Positions 1 to 7,471 of a stretch of DNA of 64,000 bases are shown here, in pieces. The position numbers and the translations under genes are program-made. The stretch lies in NCBI RefSeq assembly GCF_023897015.1, contig NZ_JAMHFY010000020.1, positions 33,749-97,748 on the forward strand, in the 5' to 3' direction. The notes under the pieces are model-generated. The model did no database searches. It saw nothing but the letters and a program-made list of their open reading frames with translations, and had not been told where the DNA came from. This stretch comes from Desulfosporosinus nitroreducens (GTDB lineage: Bacteria; Bacillota; Desulfitobacteriia; Desulfitobacteriales; Desulfitobacteriaceae). Every line of letters starts with the position of its first letter. Position 1 is the first letter of the stretch.

Positions 1-1
1 A

Positions 2-70
2 AGACACCAATTAGAAAAAGGGCACGATGTAGTGATAGAATATGAGGAGGATTTGAATTTTAATGATTAA
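2..70 (+). CDS. C-terminal end of an unidentified gene (cut by the window edge)
   Basis: An open frame runs in from the left edge and codes for 22 residues (starting RHQLEKGHDVV) before a TAA. It overlaps the rsgA start by a few bases, and its last codons contain the AGGAGG that serves rsgA. This suggests translational coupling with an upstream gene. The peptide is too short to assign a family, and it could also be chance reading. Confidence 0.4.
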   Translation, partial: RHQLEKGHDVVIEYEEDLNFND

Positions 71-1127
71 TTTAATGGATTATGGTTTTATACCAACAAT
101 GACCATAGAAGATACTAGCTGTATTCCGGCTAGAATAACAGCTGTGCACAAAGAACGGTATGAAATAGCCTGTGAATATGGGATAACCTATGCAAAGCCC
201 AAGACAAGCATTTATTACGGTCGAGGAAATGAGACTTTTCCCACAACAGGTGATTTTGTTCTGATTCAATATAACAACAGCGGTGATAGTTTAATAACGA
301 AAACCTTAGAGCGAAAATCTTTCTTTTCCAGAAGAGATCCAACTCCCGGACGGGGTGAGCAGGCTGTCTCTGCTAACTTTGATTATGTGTTCATCATGGC
401 TTCCCTCAATATGGATTTAAATGTTAAACGAATTGAACGATATCTTACACTTTCATGGCAAAGCGGAGGGATTCCTATAATAATTCTAACTAAAGCTGAT
501 TTAGGGGAAGATTATTCCGAACAGGTTCGAGCAATTAAAAAAATTGCTACTGGCACAGCAGTTTATGCCATCAGTACAAAAACAGGCTATGGACTCTCCG
601 AATTAAGTGCTTATCTCAAACCACGCAAAACCATCGTTTTGTTAGGCTCATCCGGTGTTGGAAAATCAAGCCTTGTTAATGCACTTGCGAGAAAGGAAAT
701 CATGACTGTGAATTCTATTCGTGAGGATGACTCCAAAGGACGCCACACCACTACCCACCGTCAACTAATCAGGCTAAACAGCGGTGTTATGATTATAGAT
801 ACCCCAGGTATGCGTGAGCTGGGTATGTGGGACGTCAGTGTTGGCTTGGGAGAAGCGTTTGGTGATGTCGAAAGATATCTTGGTAGATGTAAGTTTTATG
901 ATTGCAAGCACAATAATGAACCTGGCTGTGCAATAAAATCAGCGATTGTAAATAGTGAGCTTCCACAGGAACGCTGGGATAGCTACCTGAAGCTTAAAAA
1001 GGAAGCTAAGTTTTCCGATGATAAAGCCGGCTACATCCAAGAAAAAAACGAGTGGCATAAATCTATTGCTAGATATAGCAAACAACGCAAGAAAAATGGA
1101 GAATCCATGGGCAGAATGGGAAGATAA
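63..1127 (+). CDS. rsgA: Ribosome small subunit-dependent GTPase A (RsgA/YjeQ family)
   Basis: This is a circularly permuted GTPase that acts in late maturation of the 30S ribosomal subunit. The G motifs appear in permuted order: G4 TKAD at residues 143-146, the P-loop GSSGVGKS at 195-202, and G3 DTPG at 246-249. The C-terminal zinc knuckle follows with Cys276, Cys281, His283 and Cys289. An OB-like N-terminal region occupies about residues 20-95. At 354 residues it is longer than Bacillus RsgA (about 300), with extra sequence at both ends, as in the accessory longer RsgA copies of clostridia. AGGAGG lies 13 bases before the ATG; the Met at residue 5 is an alternative start. The family assignment is secure. 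Whether this is the housekeeping copy cannot be told from the window. Confidence 0.93.
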   Translation: MINLMDYGFIPTMTIEDTSCIPARITAVHKERYEIACEYGITYAKPKTSIYYGRGNETFPTTGDFVLIQYNNSGDSLITKTLERKSFFSRRDPTPGRGEQAVSANFDYVFIMASLNMDLNVKRIERYLTLSWQSGGIPIIILTKADLGEDYSEQVRAIKKIATGTAVYAISTKTGYGLSELSAYLKPRKTIVLLGSSGVGKSSLVNALARKEIMTVNSIREDDSKGRHTTTHRQLIRLNSGVMIIDTPGMRELGMWDVSVGLGEAFGDVERYLGRCKFYDCKHNNEPGCAIKSAIVNSELPQERWDSYLKLKKEAKFSDDKAGYIQEKNEWHKSIARYSKQRKKNGESMGRMGR

Positions 1128-1469
1128 TTAAGGAAGATTGGTTTGCAGGGCCCACATCTTCCTCGGAAACGGATAAGCCAAAGAAGCGATCGGATGCAAG
1201 ACTTAGAGGGTATGCTTTTATCCCACTTGAATCAAGTAAACCGGCAATGAGATAGGGTAAGCAATTAAAAATAGTCGATTTTAAATCTCGAGTGTTAAAA
1301 TCCCCAAGCTGGTAACTCAATATAGACAATTTGACGCCCATATGCAGGGCGTCAAATTGTCTAACCTTTTCCAAGCTCAAGCGATGTAAATTAGATTTGT
1401 TCAGGAACTATCTCTTCCCGTTGGTAAATGTAGAGGGTACAAGACAGCGAGATTGATCATTTCAGTTCC
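1128..1469. other. Intergenic stretch after rsgA
   Basis: There is no supportable gene in these 342 bases. A 103-codon frame on the minus strand crosses the region but has no ribosome binding site and runs through the perfect hairpin at 1324-1362. The hairpin is the only clear structure. Confidence 0.5.
1324..1362. repeat. Perfect 16-bp inverted repeat (hairpin)
   Basis: The arms at 1324-1339 and 1347-1362 are exactly complementary (left arm AGACAATTTGACGCCC) around a 7-base loop. There is no U-tract on either side, so it is not a classical intrinsic terminator. It lies about 200 bases after rsgA and about 100 bases beyond the end of the opposing DoxX gene, where it could still stop transcription from both sides. 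Confidence 0.6.
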
Positions 1470-2024
1470 CTAAGTAGTTGATAATTCTCGCTTACACTCG
1501 CTTAATAATTCCTTATTTTTTTTATATTTGAGGAATCCACCTACTCCTAGAAGCTCAGCATATTGAGCAAATTTCAAAAATCCTAAGTTAGTCCAAATAT
1601 AGCCGAAATTATTAAATGATCCACCAGCTAGGAACTGTACATTCATAAACATTGCTATAAGAGCAAACCAGAATATCCGAAATCCTAGTAGCATTGATAG
1701 GCCCACTAAAATTTCAAAAATTACTACTAAGGTATCAGTGACTCCTGGCATACCAAGAAAGATATTTTGTGCAACCCAAGAAAATCCTTTGTTAATATAA
1801 AGTGGATCGAAACTAGAAACCTTTGGGCCTGCTATGTTAGTAACGAGACTTTCAATTTTCCCAGCCGAATTAAGTTTACCATCAGAAAACCAAACTAACT
1901 TGTGAGATGCGGATTCTACCCATGCCCATCCATAAATTAGTCTTGCTACAGTGAAGACGATCACTAAAAAGGCCACTTTCCGATCCTTAAATTGTGTTTT
2001 TACAGCTTCAAAATAAGACGACAT
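1470..2024 (-). CDS. DoxX family membrane protein
   Basis: This is a 184-residue integral membrane protein of the DoxX/thiosulfate:quinone oxidoreductase-subunit type, with about four hydrophobic helices. The first helix carries the typical RLIYGWAWVESASHK segment, followed by a soluble loop with FDPLYI, and then helices around FEILVGLSMLLGFRIFWF and the Asn-rich FMNVQFLAGGSFNN. The ORF extends 14 codons further upstream, but the ATG at 2024 has an AGGAGGGG at ideal spacing and is the better start. The gene stands alone. DoxX proteins are often linked to redox or thiol stress. A perfect palindrome upstream (2101-2126) fits a repressor-controlled gene. The substrate is unknown. Confidence 0.8.
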   Translation of the reverse strand: MSSYFEAVKTQFKDRKVAFLVIVFTVARLIYGWAWVESASHKLVWFSDGKLNSAGKIESLVTNIAGPKVSSFDPLYINKGFSWVAQNIFLGMPGVTDTLVVIFEILVGLSMLLGFRIFWFALIAMFMNVQFLAGGSFNNFGYIWTNLGFLKFAQYAELLGVGGFLKYKKNKELLSECKRELSTT

Positions 2025-2100
2025 AAAATCCCCTCCTCTAATATAATAATGGATTTTTTCTCTCACAAGGTTAAATCTAAAGAGAATACCAGTTTATATA

Positions 2101-2126
2101 AACAAGTGTTGACTAGTACACTTGTT
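2101..2126. promoter_or_regulatory. Palindromic operator candidate upstream of the DoxX gene
   Basis: AACAAGTGT at 2101-2109 and ACACTTGTT at 2118-2126 are perfect inverted copies around 8 bases. They lie 77-102 bases upstream of the DoxX start, next to an AT-rich TATATAAA that could be a -10 on the minus strand. The geometry suits a dimeric winged-helix repressor (MarR/HxlR type). No such regulator is encoded nearby, so the binder is unknown. Confidence 0.45.
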
Positions 2127-2317
2127 GACTTTCTGAATGTGCTCTAAATTATTAAATAACTCTACCGGATTCGAAAGTAAAATGTTCTGGCAGTCCAGGA
2201 GAAGGGGAATAGTAATTGGTAAAGAATAATATTTATATTATAATAATTATAAACTAGGATGAAATATAAGTAAAGAGAAATATTAACAAATAGTATAGAT
2301 AATAGGTTTTAGAATAT

Positions 2318-2350
2318 AAAAAAACGCTGAGACACAATGGCTCAGGCGTT
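2318..2350 (-). terminator. Intrinsic terminator of the alkyltransferase gene
   Basis: Read on the minus strand, AACGCCTGAG pairs with CTCAGCGTT (one bulge) and is followed directly by a run of Us. It sits 65 bases past the stop of the 2415-2738 gene. The remaining intergenic sequence back to the DoxX start is AT-rich and shows nothing else apart from the 2101-2126 palindrome. Confidence 0.75.
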
Positions 2351-2414
2351 GGTGTATAAAGAAACTCTTTTCTTATAAACAATGCATGGGTTTCGTCCTT
2401 AAGACATGATAATA

Positions 2415-2738
2415 TTAAAGTGCTAAAAAAATGTTAAAATCAACGTCCCACAAATATTTCTTCAAATCCACGCACTCGTTTTCCTTTAAGTGAATACCTT
2501 CATTGGACAGGAGTTGTTTTTGATCTGTCCATCCGGGAGTTAAACGACCTTGGTGGTTTACAACCCGATGGCAAGGGATGTTGAGGGAATCTGGGGCATG
2601 ATGCAGTGCTTGCCCAACCATTCTTGAACGTCGTGGGTAACCCGATAACATGGCAATCATTCCATATGTGGCAACCTTGCCGAAGGGGATATCTTTGACA
2701 ATTTCATAAACTTTATTCGAGAATTCTTTTCTGTCCAT
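2415..2738 (-). CDS. MGMT-family protein: Ogt-type methylated-DNA cysteine methyltransferase domain
   Basis: This 107-residue protein consists only of the DNA-binding/catalytic domain of O6-alkylguanine-DNA alkyltransferases. The helix-turn-helix region (YGMIAMLSGYPRRSRMVGQAL, with its Arg finger) precedes the active-site motif PCHRVV, with Cys56. Because the cysteine is present, it is not an alkyltransferase-like (Atl, PWHR) protein, although the N-terminal domain of full Ogt (about 165 residues) is missing. Short proteins of this kind are common. It probably repairs or flags alkylated guanine. The gene stands alone between a terminator and an AT-rich upstream region. Confidence 0.87.
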   Translation of the reverse strand: MDRKEFSNKVYEIVKDIPFGKVATYGMIAMLSGYPRRSRMVGQALHHAPDSLNIPCHRVVNHQGRLTPGWTDQKQLLSNEGIHLKENECVDLKKYLWDVDFNIFLAL

Positions 2739-3021
2739 TCATTTCACCTAGCCAATCTTTAAATATAGGTATCTTTGCCACACTAAATTAATCAGGCAAT
2801 AGTCAATTTTAATTACTCATGCTGTCCTACCCTGAATAATTGGTTGTTTCGTATCCATCATACATTAGACGTACTATATGCAACCCTACCCAAGGGCTTT
2901 ATTTACTTTACTTTGGTAAAGATAGTTAAACATATATAAGTAAGAATATTGACATGTACAGAATTTTGATAAGCTTGTTTGAGTGATAAGTATCAATCAA
3001 GTCACAAATTGGAGGAAAGAC

Positions 3022-3345
3022 ATGAATTGGAACTATGAAAAGGGACGTATTTATAGCACCGATGAAAAAGGCGAATTGATGTGTGAGACTACTTTTATTC
3101 GTAAAGAAAATGGAGAGGTTAATATTGATCATACCTATGTTAATCCTGTTTTGAGAGGTCATGGGGTTGCTGGGCAGATGATGGAAGTAGTGGCTGAGTA
3201 TTTTAGGAAAGAAGGATTTAAGGCTACTGCGACCTGTTCGTATGCCAATATCTGGCTAAGACGACATAAGAAGCAATATCCGGATATCCTATCTAAGGAT
3301 ACCTATGATCAAGCCGTGGCATGCAGGATTGACGGAAAGCATTAA
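3022..3345 (+). CDS. YjdJ-type GNAT N-acetyltransferase
   Basis: This 107-residue protein belongs to the small GNAT group related to E. coli YjdJ. It has the acetyl-CoA loop VNPVLRGHGVAGQMM, corresponding to the R/Q-x-x-G-x-G/A signature, and a C-terminal segment with paired Cys residues. The longer reading frame begins at 2983, but GGAGG at 3011-3015 places the start at the ATG at 3022. The substrate is unknown. It is a single-gene unit closed by the hairpin at 3376-3405. Confidence 0.85.
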   Translation: MNWNYEKGRIYSTDEKGELMCETTFIRKENGEVNIDHTYVNPVLRGHGVAGQMMEVVAEYFRKEGFKATATCSYANIWLRRHKKQYPDILSKDTYDQAVACRIDGKH

Positions 3346-3375
3346 ATTAAGAAGTTCTTATAAGGGTAACAAAGT

Positions 3376-3405
3376 AAAAGAGTGACCACCTGTGTTCACT
3401 CTTTT
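3376..3405 (+). terminator. Terminator after the GNAT gene
   Basis: AAAAGAGTGA (3376-3385) pairs perfectly with TCACTCTTTT (3396-3405) around 10 bases. The A-run and U-run at its ends make it usable from either strand. Confidence 0.75.
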
Positions 3406-3571
3406 GTTTATCTCGATCTAATCCTTTAACTACATCAACTAGTGGCTTTTTAGGTTGAATGATGCTTATGATACACCAAGACTTGTGAGGTTGGTGAAGC
3501 ATATATCCTGTGTGATATACTTATTTCATGTACTACTTGGGTAATTAAACATGCTAGGAGTTCTGTCAATC

Positions 3572-4237
3572 ATGAAGTTAAATGAACTGAGGGAAATCCC
3601 GCTTTTAAGAGCTTTAAGCGATGAACAATTGGAAATTCTTGAAGGCAATGCTCAGAAAAGAGATTATAAAAAGAATAAACGTATCTTTGAACCAGACAGC
3701 AAAGATAATTTCATCATGATCGTGCTGGAAGGTAAAGTCCGGATTTATCTCGCCTATCCGGATGGAAAAGAGTTCACCATCTCTTTTTTGGAACCAGGTG
3801 ATATTTATAGCAGTCATTCAAAGACCTTTGCCGAAGCAAGAGAAGCTACTAAGATTCTAGCAATAAACGCTAAGGCTTTTCACTTATTTATGCTTAATAA
3901 CCCTACCATACTCATTAGTATGGTTAAAGCTTTAGGAGATAGCTTAGGGAATACACTTCGGATCATTGAAAATCTGGCGTTCCTTGATATCGATAAACGA
4001 CTTGCTCGCTTTTTACTGGATGCAGCCAAGGAAAAAGGAGTTATTGGACAAGAGGGCACGTTTATAAATCTAGGTTTATCAGTAGAGGATATTGCCCTAG
4101 CCGTTGGGAGTTCGCGGCAGACCGCTTCGATGCTCTTGAATCGGTGGGAAAGGGATGGGGTTATCAGACGTAATCGCAAAACAGTGTTCTTGCTGGATAT
4201 GCTTAAGTTGCAAGAATTGGGAGGAAGAACTGAGTGA
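3572..4237 (+). CDS. CooA-like CRP/FNR-family regulator next to cooS
   Basis: This 221-residue protein has the full CRP fold: a cyclic-nucleotide-type beta-roll (about 20-115), a long dimerisation helix (about 118-145) and a C-terminal helix-turn-helix (LSVEDIALAVGSSRQTASML). Features typical of CooA, the haem-based CO sensor, are the motif GDIYSSHSKTFAEA at 76-89 and the helix TLRIIENLAFLDIDKRLARF. His82 sits where R. rubrum CooA has its haem ligand His77, but the partner cysteine (Cys75 there) is Ser80 here. It lies just upstream of cooS on the same strand, so control of cooS-cooC by CO is the natural inference. The start at 3572 has a TAGGAG; seven extra codons upstream are possible. Confidence 0.8.
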   Translation: MKLNELREIPLLRALSDEQLEILEGNAQKRDYKKNKRIFEPDSKDNFIMIVLEGKVRIYLAYPDGKEFTISFLEPGDIYSSHSKTFAEAREATKILAINAKAFHLFMLNNPTILISMVKALGDSLGNTLRIIENLAFLDIDKRLARFLLDAAKEKGVIGQEGTFINLGLSVEDIALAVGSSRQTASMLLNRWERDGVIRRNRKTVFLLDMLKLQELGGRTE

Positions 4238-4310
4238 ACTCGTTCAGCTAAAACTGAACATCGAAGTAGAATAAGGAACACCCACTTGAAGTGGGAGTCT
4301 CGGAATTGAT
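4234..4310 (+). repeat. Small dispersed repeat with a CCCACTT/AAGTGGG hairpin (copy before cooS)
   Basis: The element starts over the stop codon of the CooA-like gene with GTGAACTCGTTCA (4234-4246), also found at 44086-44098. It then carries ATAAGGAACACCCACTT (4271-4287), found again at 6391-6407. The CCCACTT-GAA-GTGGG fold is followed by GGAGTCTCGGAATTGAT. The same ending, GGGAG-(7-9 bases)-ATTGAT, occurs at three places around cooS. Its nature (MITE-like, or a relic of an IS200/IS605-type end) is inferred only from the form. Confidence 0.5.
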
Positions 4311-4339
4311 AAATATATATTGTTGTCGAAAGAGTATGA

Positions 4340-4367
4340 AAACCGTCAGATATTTGATGGTTTTTTT
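4340..4367 (+). terminator. Terminator between the CooA-like gene and cooS
   Basis: AAACCGTCA (4340-4348) pairs with TGATGGTTT (4355-4363), with one G-U pair, a 6-base loop and a seven-U tail. The CooA-like gene is therefore probably a separate transcription unit from cooS, whose promoter would lie in or after this hairpin. Confidence 0.75.
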
Positions 4368-4429
4368 ATTTGTGATGACCTAAGATGATTGTCAGAGAAG
4401 AGAAACTTTTTCGACAAGGAGAGGATAAG

Positions 4430-6394
4430 ATGTCAAGACAAGTATTAGTTACTGATCTTACAATGGATACTGGGGTACAGGAATTATTAGTGAAAGCAGA
4501 ACTGGAAAATATAGAGACAGCTTTTCAAAGGGCGAAGGAGCAAGAACCCCATTGTAAATTTGGATTAACGGGTGTTTGCTGCCGCCGTTGTCTTCAAGGA
4601 CCCTGCCGAGTGACTTTTAATGGGAATAAAGGGGTAAAACGTGGAGTTTGTGGGGCTACAGCAGACCAGATTGTGGCTCGTAATTTACTGTCCCTGATTG
4701 TGGAAGGCACGACTCCCCACGTAGAACATGCTCGGGAAATACTCCACACCCTTTTGGAAACCGCCGAAGGGAAAGCTCCATATGAAATTAAGGGGAAAGA
4801 AAAACTTATCAGTATTGGCAAAAAACTAGGATTGACGGTTGATGGGGTAGAGTTAGATAAATTAGCCAAAGAAGTTGCTTTAATTGCTTTACAAGATTTT
4901 CAACAACAATCCGGAGTATCTAACTGGTTACGCCTTCGGGCACAAGATCAATCGATTGAAACCTGGAAAAAACTGAATATATTGCCCTCCAACGCTCACT
5001 TAGAAATAGCCAATGCCATCAATAAAACAGCTATGGGCTGTGAGAGCGATCCTGTTAGTCTTTTGCTGGGGATTATGAAAATGGGATTAGTTGAAGGCTA
5101 TGATGGCCTGCATCTTTCTACAGATCTCCAGGATATTTTGTTTGGTACTCCACGGCTTGTCAAAACCCAATACAGAATGGGCGTTATTAAAGAGGAGTAT
5201 GTCAATATTGCCGTTCACGGTCATATTCCCATGGTCTCTGAAAAAGTTCTAGAGTGGAGCCGAAAATTAAATAATGAGGCCAAAGCATTAGGGGCTAAAG
5301 GAATTAACATTGTAGGAATTTGTTGCAGTGCCAATGAACTTTTAATGCGTCAAGGAGTTTCCGTGGCGACAAACTATGCAAGTCAAGAATTAGCGATTAT
5401 TACCGGTGCCTTAGAGGCAATGGTCGTAGATGCTCAATGTATCATGCCTGGCCTGGCTCAAGTGGCGGAATGCTATCACACAGAACTTATTTCGGCATTG
5501 CCAAATATTAAGATCGAAGGAGCAAGCCATGTAGATTGGACACCGGAAGATGCGGATAAAATGGGAGAGGAGATTGTCCGTCGTGCTCTTGCCCACTATC
5601 CGGAGAGAGACCAATCTAAAGTCCAGATTCCAGCGGGTACAGTAGAAGCCTATGCAGGTTTTTCTGTTGAGCAGATTGTTGAGCTTTTGGCTACGTTAAA
5701 TGGGCAAGATCCCTTACTCCCCCTGATAGAAGCCATCGCTACAGGCGACATCTTAGGTGTCGTTGCTATTGTGGGATGCACAAATCCCAAAGTAAAACAA
5801 GACTGGGCTAATACGGAAGTGGCCAAAGAACTTATGAGGAATAATGTTTTAATCGTTGCTTCCGGATGTTCAGCTCACTCCTTAGGGAAAAATGGCTTAT
5901 TGTCACCCAATGGCTTGCAATATTGCGGCGAAAAACTGGCCAATGTTCTGACAGCCATTGGGCAAGCAAACGGTTTACCGGCCTTACCTCCTGCTCTTCA
6001 TATGGGAAGTTGTGTTGATAATTCCAGAATTGATGATTTACTGGTTGCCCTAGGGGATAGAATGGGTGTGGCTGTGAGAGAATTACCCGTGGCAGGCTCC
6101 AGTCCTGAAAATCATAGTCCTAAAGCCTTATCCATTGGAACCTTCTTTATTGCTCAGGGAGTGGATGTTCACATTGGGGTTAATGCACCAATTACAGGTT
6201 CTCCTCTTGTTGAACAAGCCCTTACAGCTAATAAAGGCGAGTTCCCCGTGACTACTGATGAGCTTTTCGGGGGAAAACTAATTTACGAAGCAGACCCCAT
6301 TCAGGCTGCCCAAACAATGATTGGTCGTATTATTCAGAAACGTAAGGCTTTGGGACTTGTTTGCCCGGAAACCACGGAAAGTGCTAAAAAATAA
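4430..6394 (+). CDS. cooS: Anaerobic carbon monoxide dehydrogenase, catalytic subunit
   Basis: This 654-residue nickel-iron-sulfur enzyme interconverts CO and CO2 and passes electrons to ferredoxin-like carriers. The N-terminal Cys cluster (Cys42, 50, 51, 54, 59, 74) matches the D- and B-cluster ligands. C-cluster candidates are the His in AVHGHIPMV and the Cys residues in GICCSANE, DAQCIMPG, IVGCTNPK, ASGCSAHS and MGSCVDNS. ACGGAG-type sequence (AAGGAGAGG) precedes the ATG at 4430; the 15 upstream codons are in frame but have no better ribosome binding site. There is no acetyl-CoA synthase, CooF or hydrogenase gene beside it, only cooC downstream. It is therefore a stand-alone CODH whose electron acceptor is not encoded nearby. 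Confidence 0.96.
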   Translation: MSRQVLVTDLTMDTGVQELLVKAELENIETAFQRAKEQEPHCKFGLTGVCCRRCLQGPCRVTFNGNKGVKRGVCGATADQIVARNLLSLIVEGTTPHVEHAREILHTLLETAEGKAPYEIKGKEKLISIGKKLGLTVDGVELDKLAKEVALIALQDFQQQSGVSNWLRLRAQDQSIETWKKLNILPSNAHLEIANAINKTAMGCESDPVSLLLGIMKMGLVEGYDGLHLSTDLQDILFGTPRLVKTQYRMGVIKEEYVNIAVHGHIPMVSEKVLEWSRKLNNEAKALGAKGINIVGICCSANELLMRQGVSVATNYASQELAIITGALEAMVVDAQCIMPGLAQVAECYHTELISALPNIKIEGASHVDWTPEDADKMGEEIVRRALAHYPERDQSKVQIPAGTVEAYAGFSVEQIVELLATLNGQDPLLPLIEAIATGDILGVVAIVGCTNPKVKQDWANTEVAKELMRNNVLIVASGCSAHSLGKNGLLSPNGLQYCGEKLANVLTAIGQANGLPALPPALHMGSCVDNSRIDDLLVALGDRMGVAVRELPVAGSSPENHSPKALSIGTFFIAQGVDVHIGVNAPITGSPLVEQALTANKGEFPVTTDELFGGKLIYEADPIQAAQTMIGRIIQKRKALGLVCPETTESAKK

Positions 6395-6509
6395 GGAACA
6401 CCCACTTATAAAAGAGGGAGTTTCAGGATTGATGAACTCATTAACAATTGACGAAACAGACAACGGGGCTCTCACTCCCACAATGTAGAAGTGGGAGCCT
6501 GCTATTGAT
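6391..6509 (+). repeat. Two hairpin-repeat copies between cooS and cooC
   Basis: The first copy begins on the cooS stop codon region with the same 17-mer, ATAAGGAACACCCACTT (6391-6407), as at 4271, and ends GGGAGTTTCAGGATTGAT. The second contains the perfect hairpin CTCCCAC (6475-6481)/GTGGGAG (6491-6497) and ends GCTATTGAT at 6509, immediately before the cooC ribosome binding site. The 133-base gap between cooS and cooC consists almost wholly of these copies, so the repeat sits inside a likely operon. Confidence 0.55.
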
Positions 6510-6527
6510 AAAGGAGGGGGTGAGTAT

Positions 6528-7316
6528 ATGAGGGAAAAAAGCATCAAAATTGCAATCTCGGGTAAAGGTGGCGTGGGTAAAACGACGTTGTCATCACTAC
6601 TATGCTATCTGTACGCACGAGATGGACAGAGAGTTCTGGCGGTAGATGCTGACCCTGATGCCAATTTAGGAACGGCTCTAGGCTTTCCTCCAGAATTGTT
6701 GACAAAGCTAACCGCTATTTCTGAAGAGCGAAAACTTATCAAAGAACGTACCGGAGCAGAACCGGGAACGATTGGAGCCATTTACAGCCTTAATCCCCAG
6801 GTGGATGACATTCCGGATACCTATGTTGCTGAATATCGGGGAATTAAACTTTTACGGATGGGGTCGATTACCCAAGGAGGAACCGGCTGTGCCTGCCCGG
6901 AAAATACCCTCTTAAAAAGTCTCTTGGATCATATTGTCCTCGAAAGAAATGAAATTGCTATTCTGGATATGGAAGCAGGACTTGAGCATTTTGGACGGGG
7001 GACAGCCAGGGGTGTGGATGCCTTTATTGTAGTGGTAGAACCTGGACGACGCAGTATTGAAACAGCCCATGCCGTAGTAAAACTTGCCAATGATCTAGGG
7101 GTTCAGAATGTCTATGCAGTCGTTAATAAAGTGCATGAAGGGCAATTCGCTGAGCTTGAACAAGAGATTAACTTTCTGACGATTTTAGGACATTTCCCCT
7201 ATGATCCGGTTGTTGTAGATGCTGATTTTCATGGCAAAAATCTTTTTGATCTAAGTGAAAGCTTTGTTCAAGAAGCTGAAAAGATTAAAGAGAAAATTGA
7301 TTCCTTGCTAAGGTAG
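6528..7316 (+). CDS. cooC: CO dehydrogenase maturation ATPase CooC
   Basis: This 262-residue MinD/ParA-type ATPase is needed to put nickel into the CODH C-cluster. The deviant Walker A GKGGVGKT lies at residues 12-19 and is followed by VDADPDANLG. The Cys-x-Cys metal motif appears as GCACPEN, and the switch region as LDMEAGLEHFGRG. A very strong AAGGAGGGGG precedes the ATG at 6528. The gene is 133 bases after cooS and closes with a terminator at 7339-7380. Co-transcription with cooS is likely because no terminator is seen between them, only the repeat hairpins. Confidence 0.95.
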   Translation: MREKSIKIAISGKGGVGKTTLSSLLCYLYARDGQRVLAVDADPDANLGTALGFPPELLTKLTAISEERKLIKERTGAEPGTIGAIYSLNPQVDDIPDTYVAEYRGIKLLRMGSITQGGTGCACPENTLLKSLLDHIVLERNEIAILDMEAGLEHFGRGTARGVDAFIVVVEPGRRSIETAHAVVKLANDLGVQNVYAVVNKVHEGQFAELEQEINFLTILGHFPYDPVVVDADFHGKNLFDLSESFVQEAEKIKEKIDSLLR

Positions 7317-7338
7317 AAACCAACGTTAAAAGAATAAG

Positions 7339-7380
7339 CCTCCTTCTGTAGAATTTCAAACATCTGCAGGAGGAGGTTTT
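7339..7380 (+). terminator. Terminator after cooC
   Basis: A 13-bp stem at 7339-7351/7364-7376 (two G-U pairs) is followed by TTTT. On the other strand it also lies past the end of the radical SAM gene and may work in both directions. Confidence 0.75.
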
Positions 7381-7471
7381 GCTATTTTAATGGAAGACGA
7401 AAACCACTAAAATCGTCAATGGTTTTAAATTCCAATTTCAGGGTTAACCGAGGATAATAGTGTAAAATGGA

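Noticed and set aside
1069..1380. 103-codon minus-strand frame after rsgA
   Set aside because: It overlaps the rsgA end, begins in a perfect hairpin, has no ribosome binding site and resembles no family.
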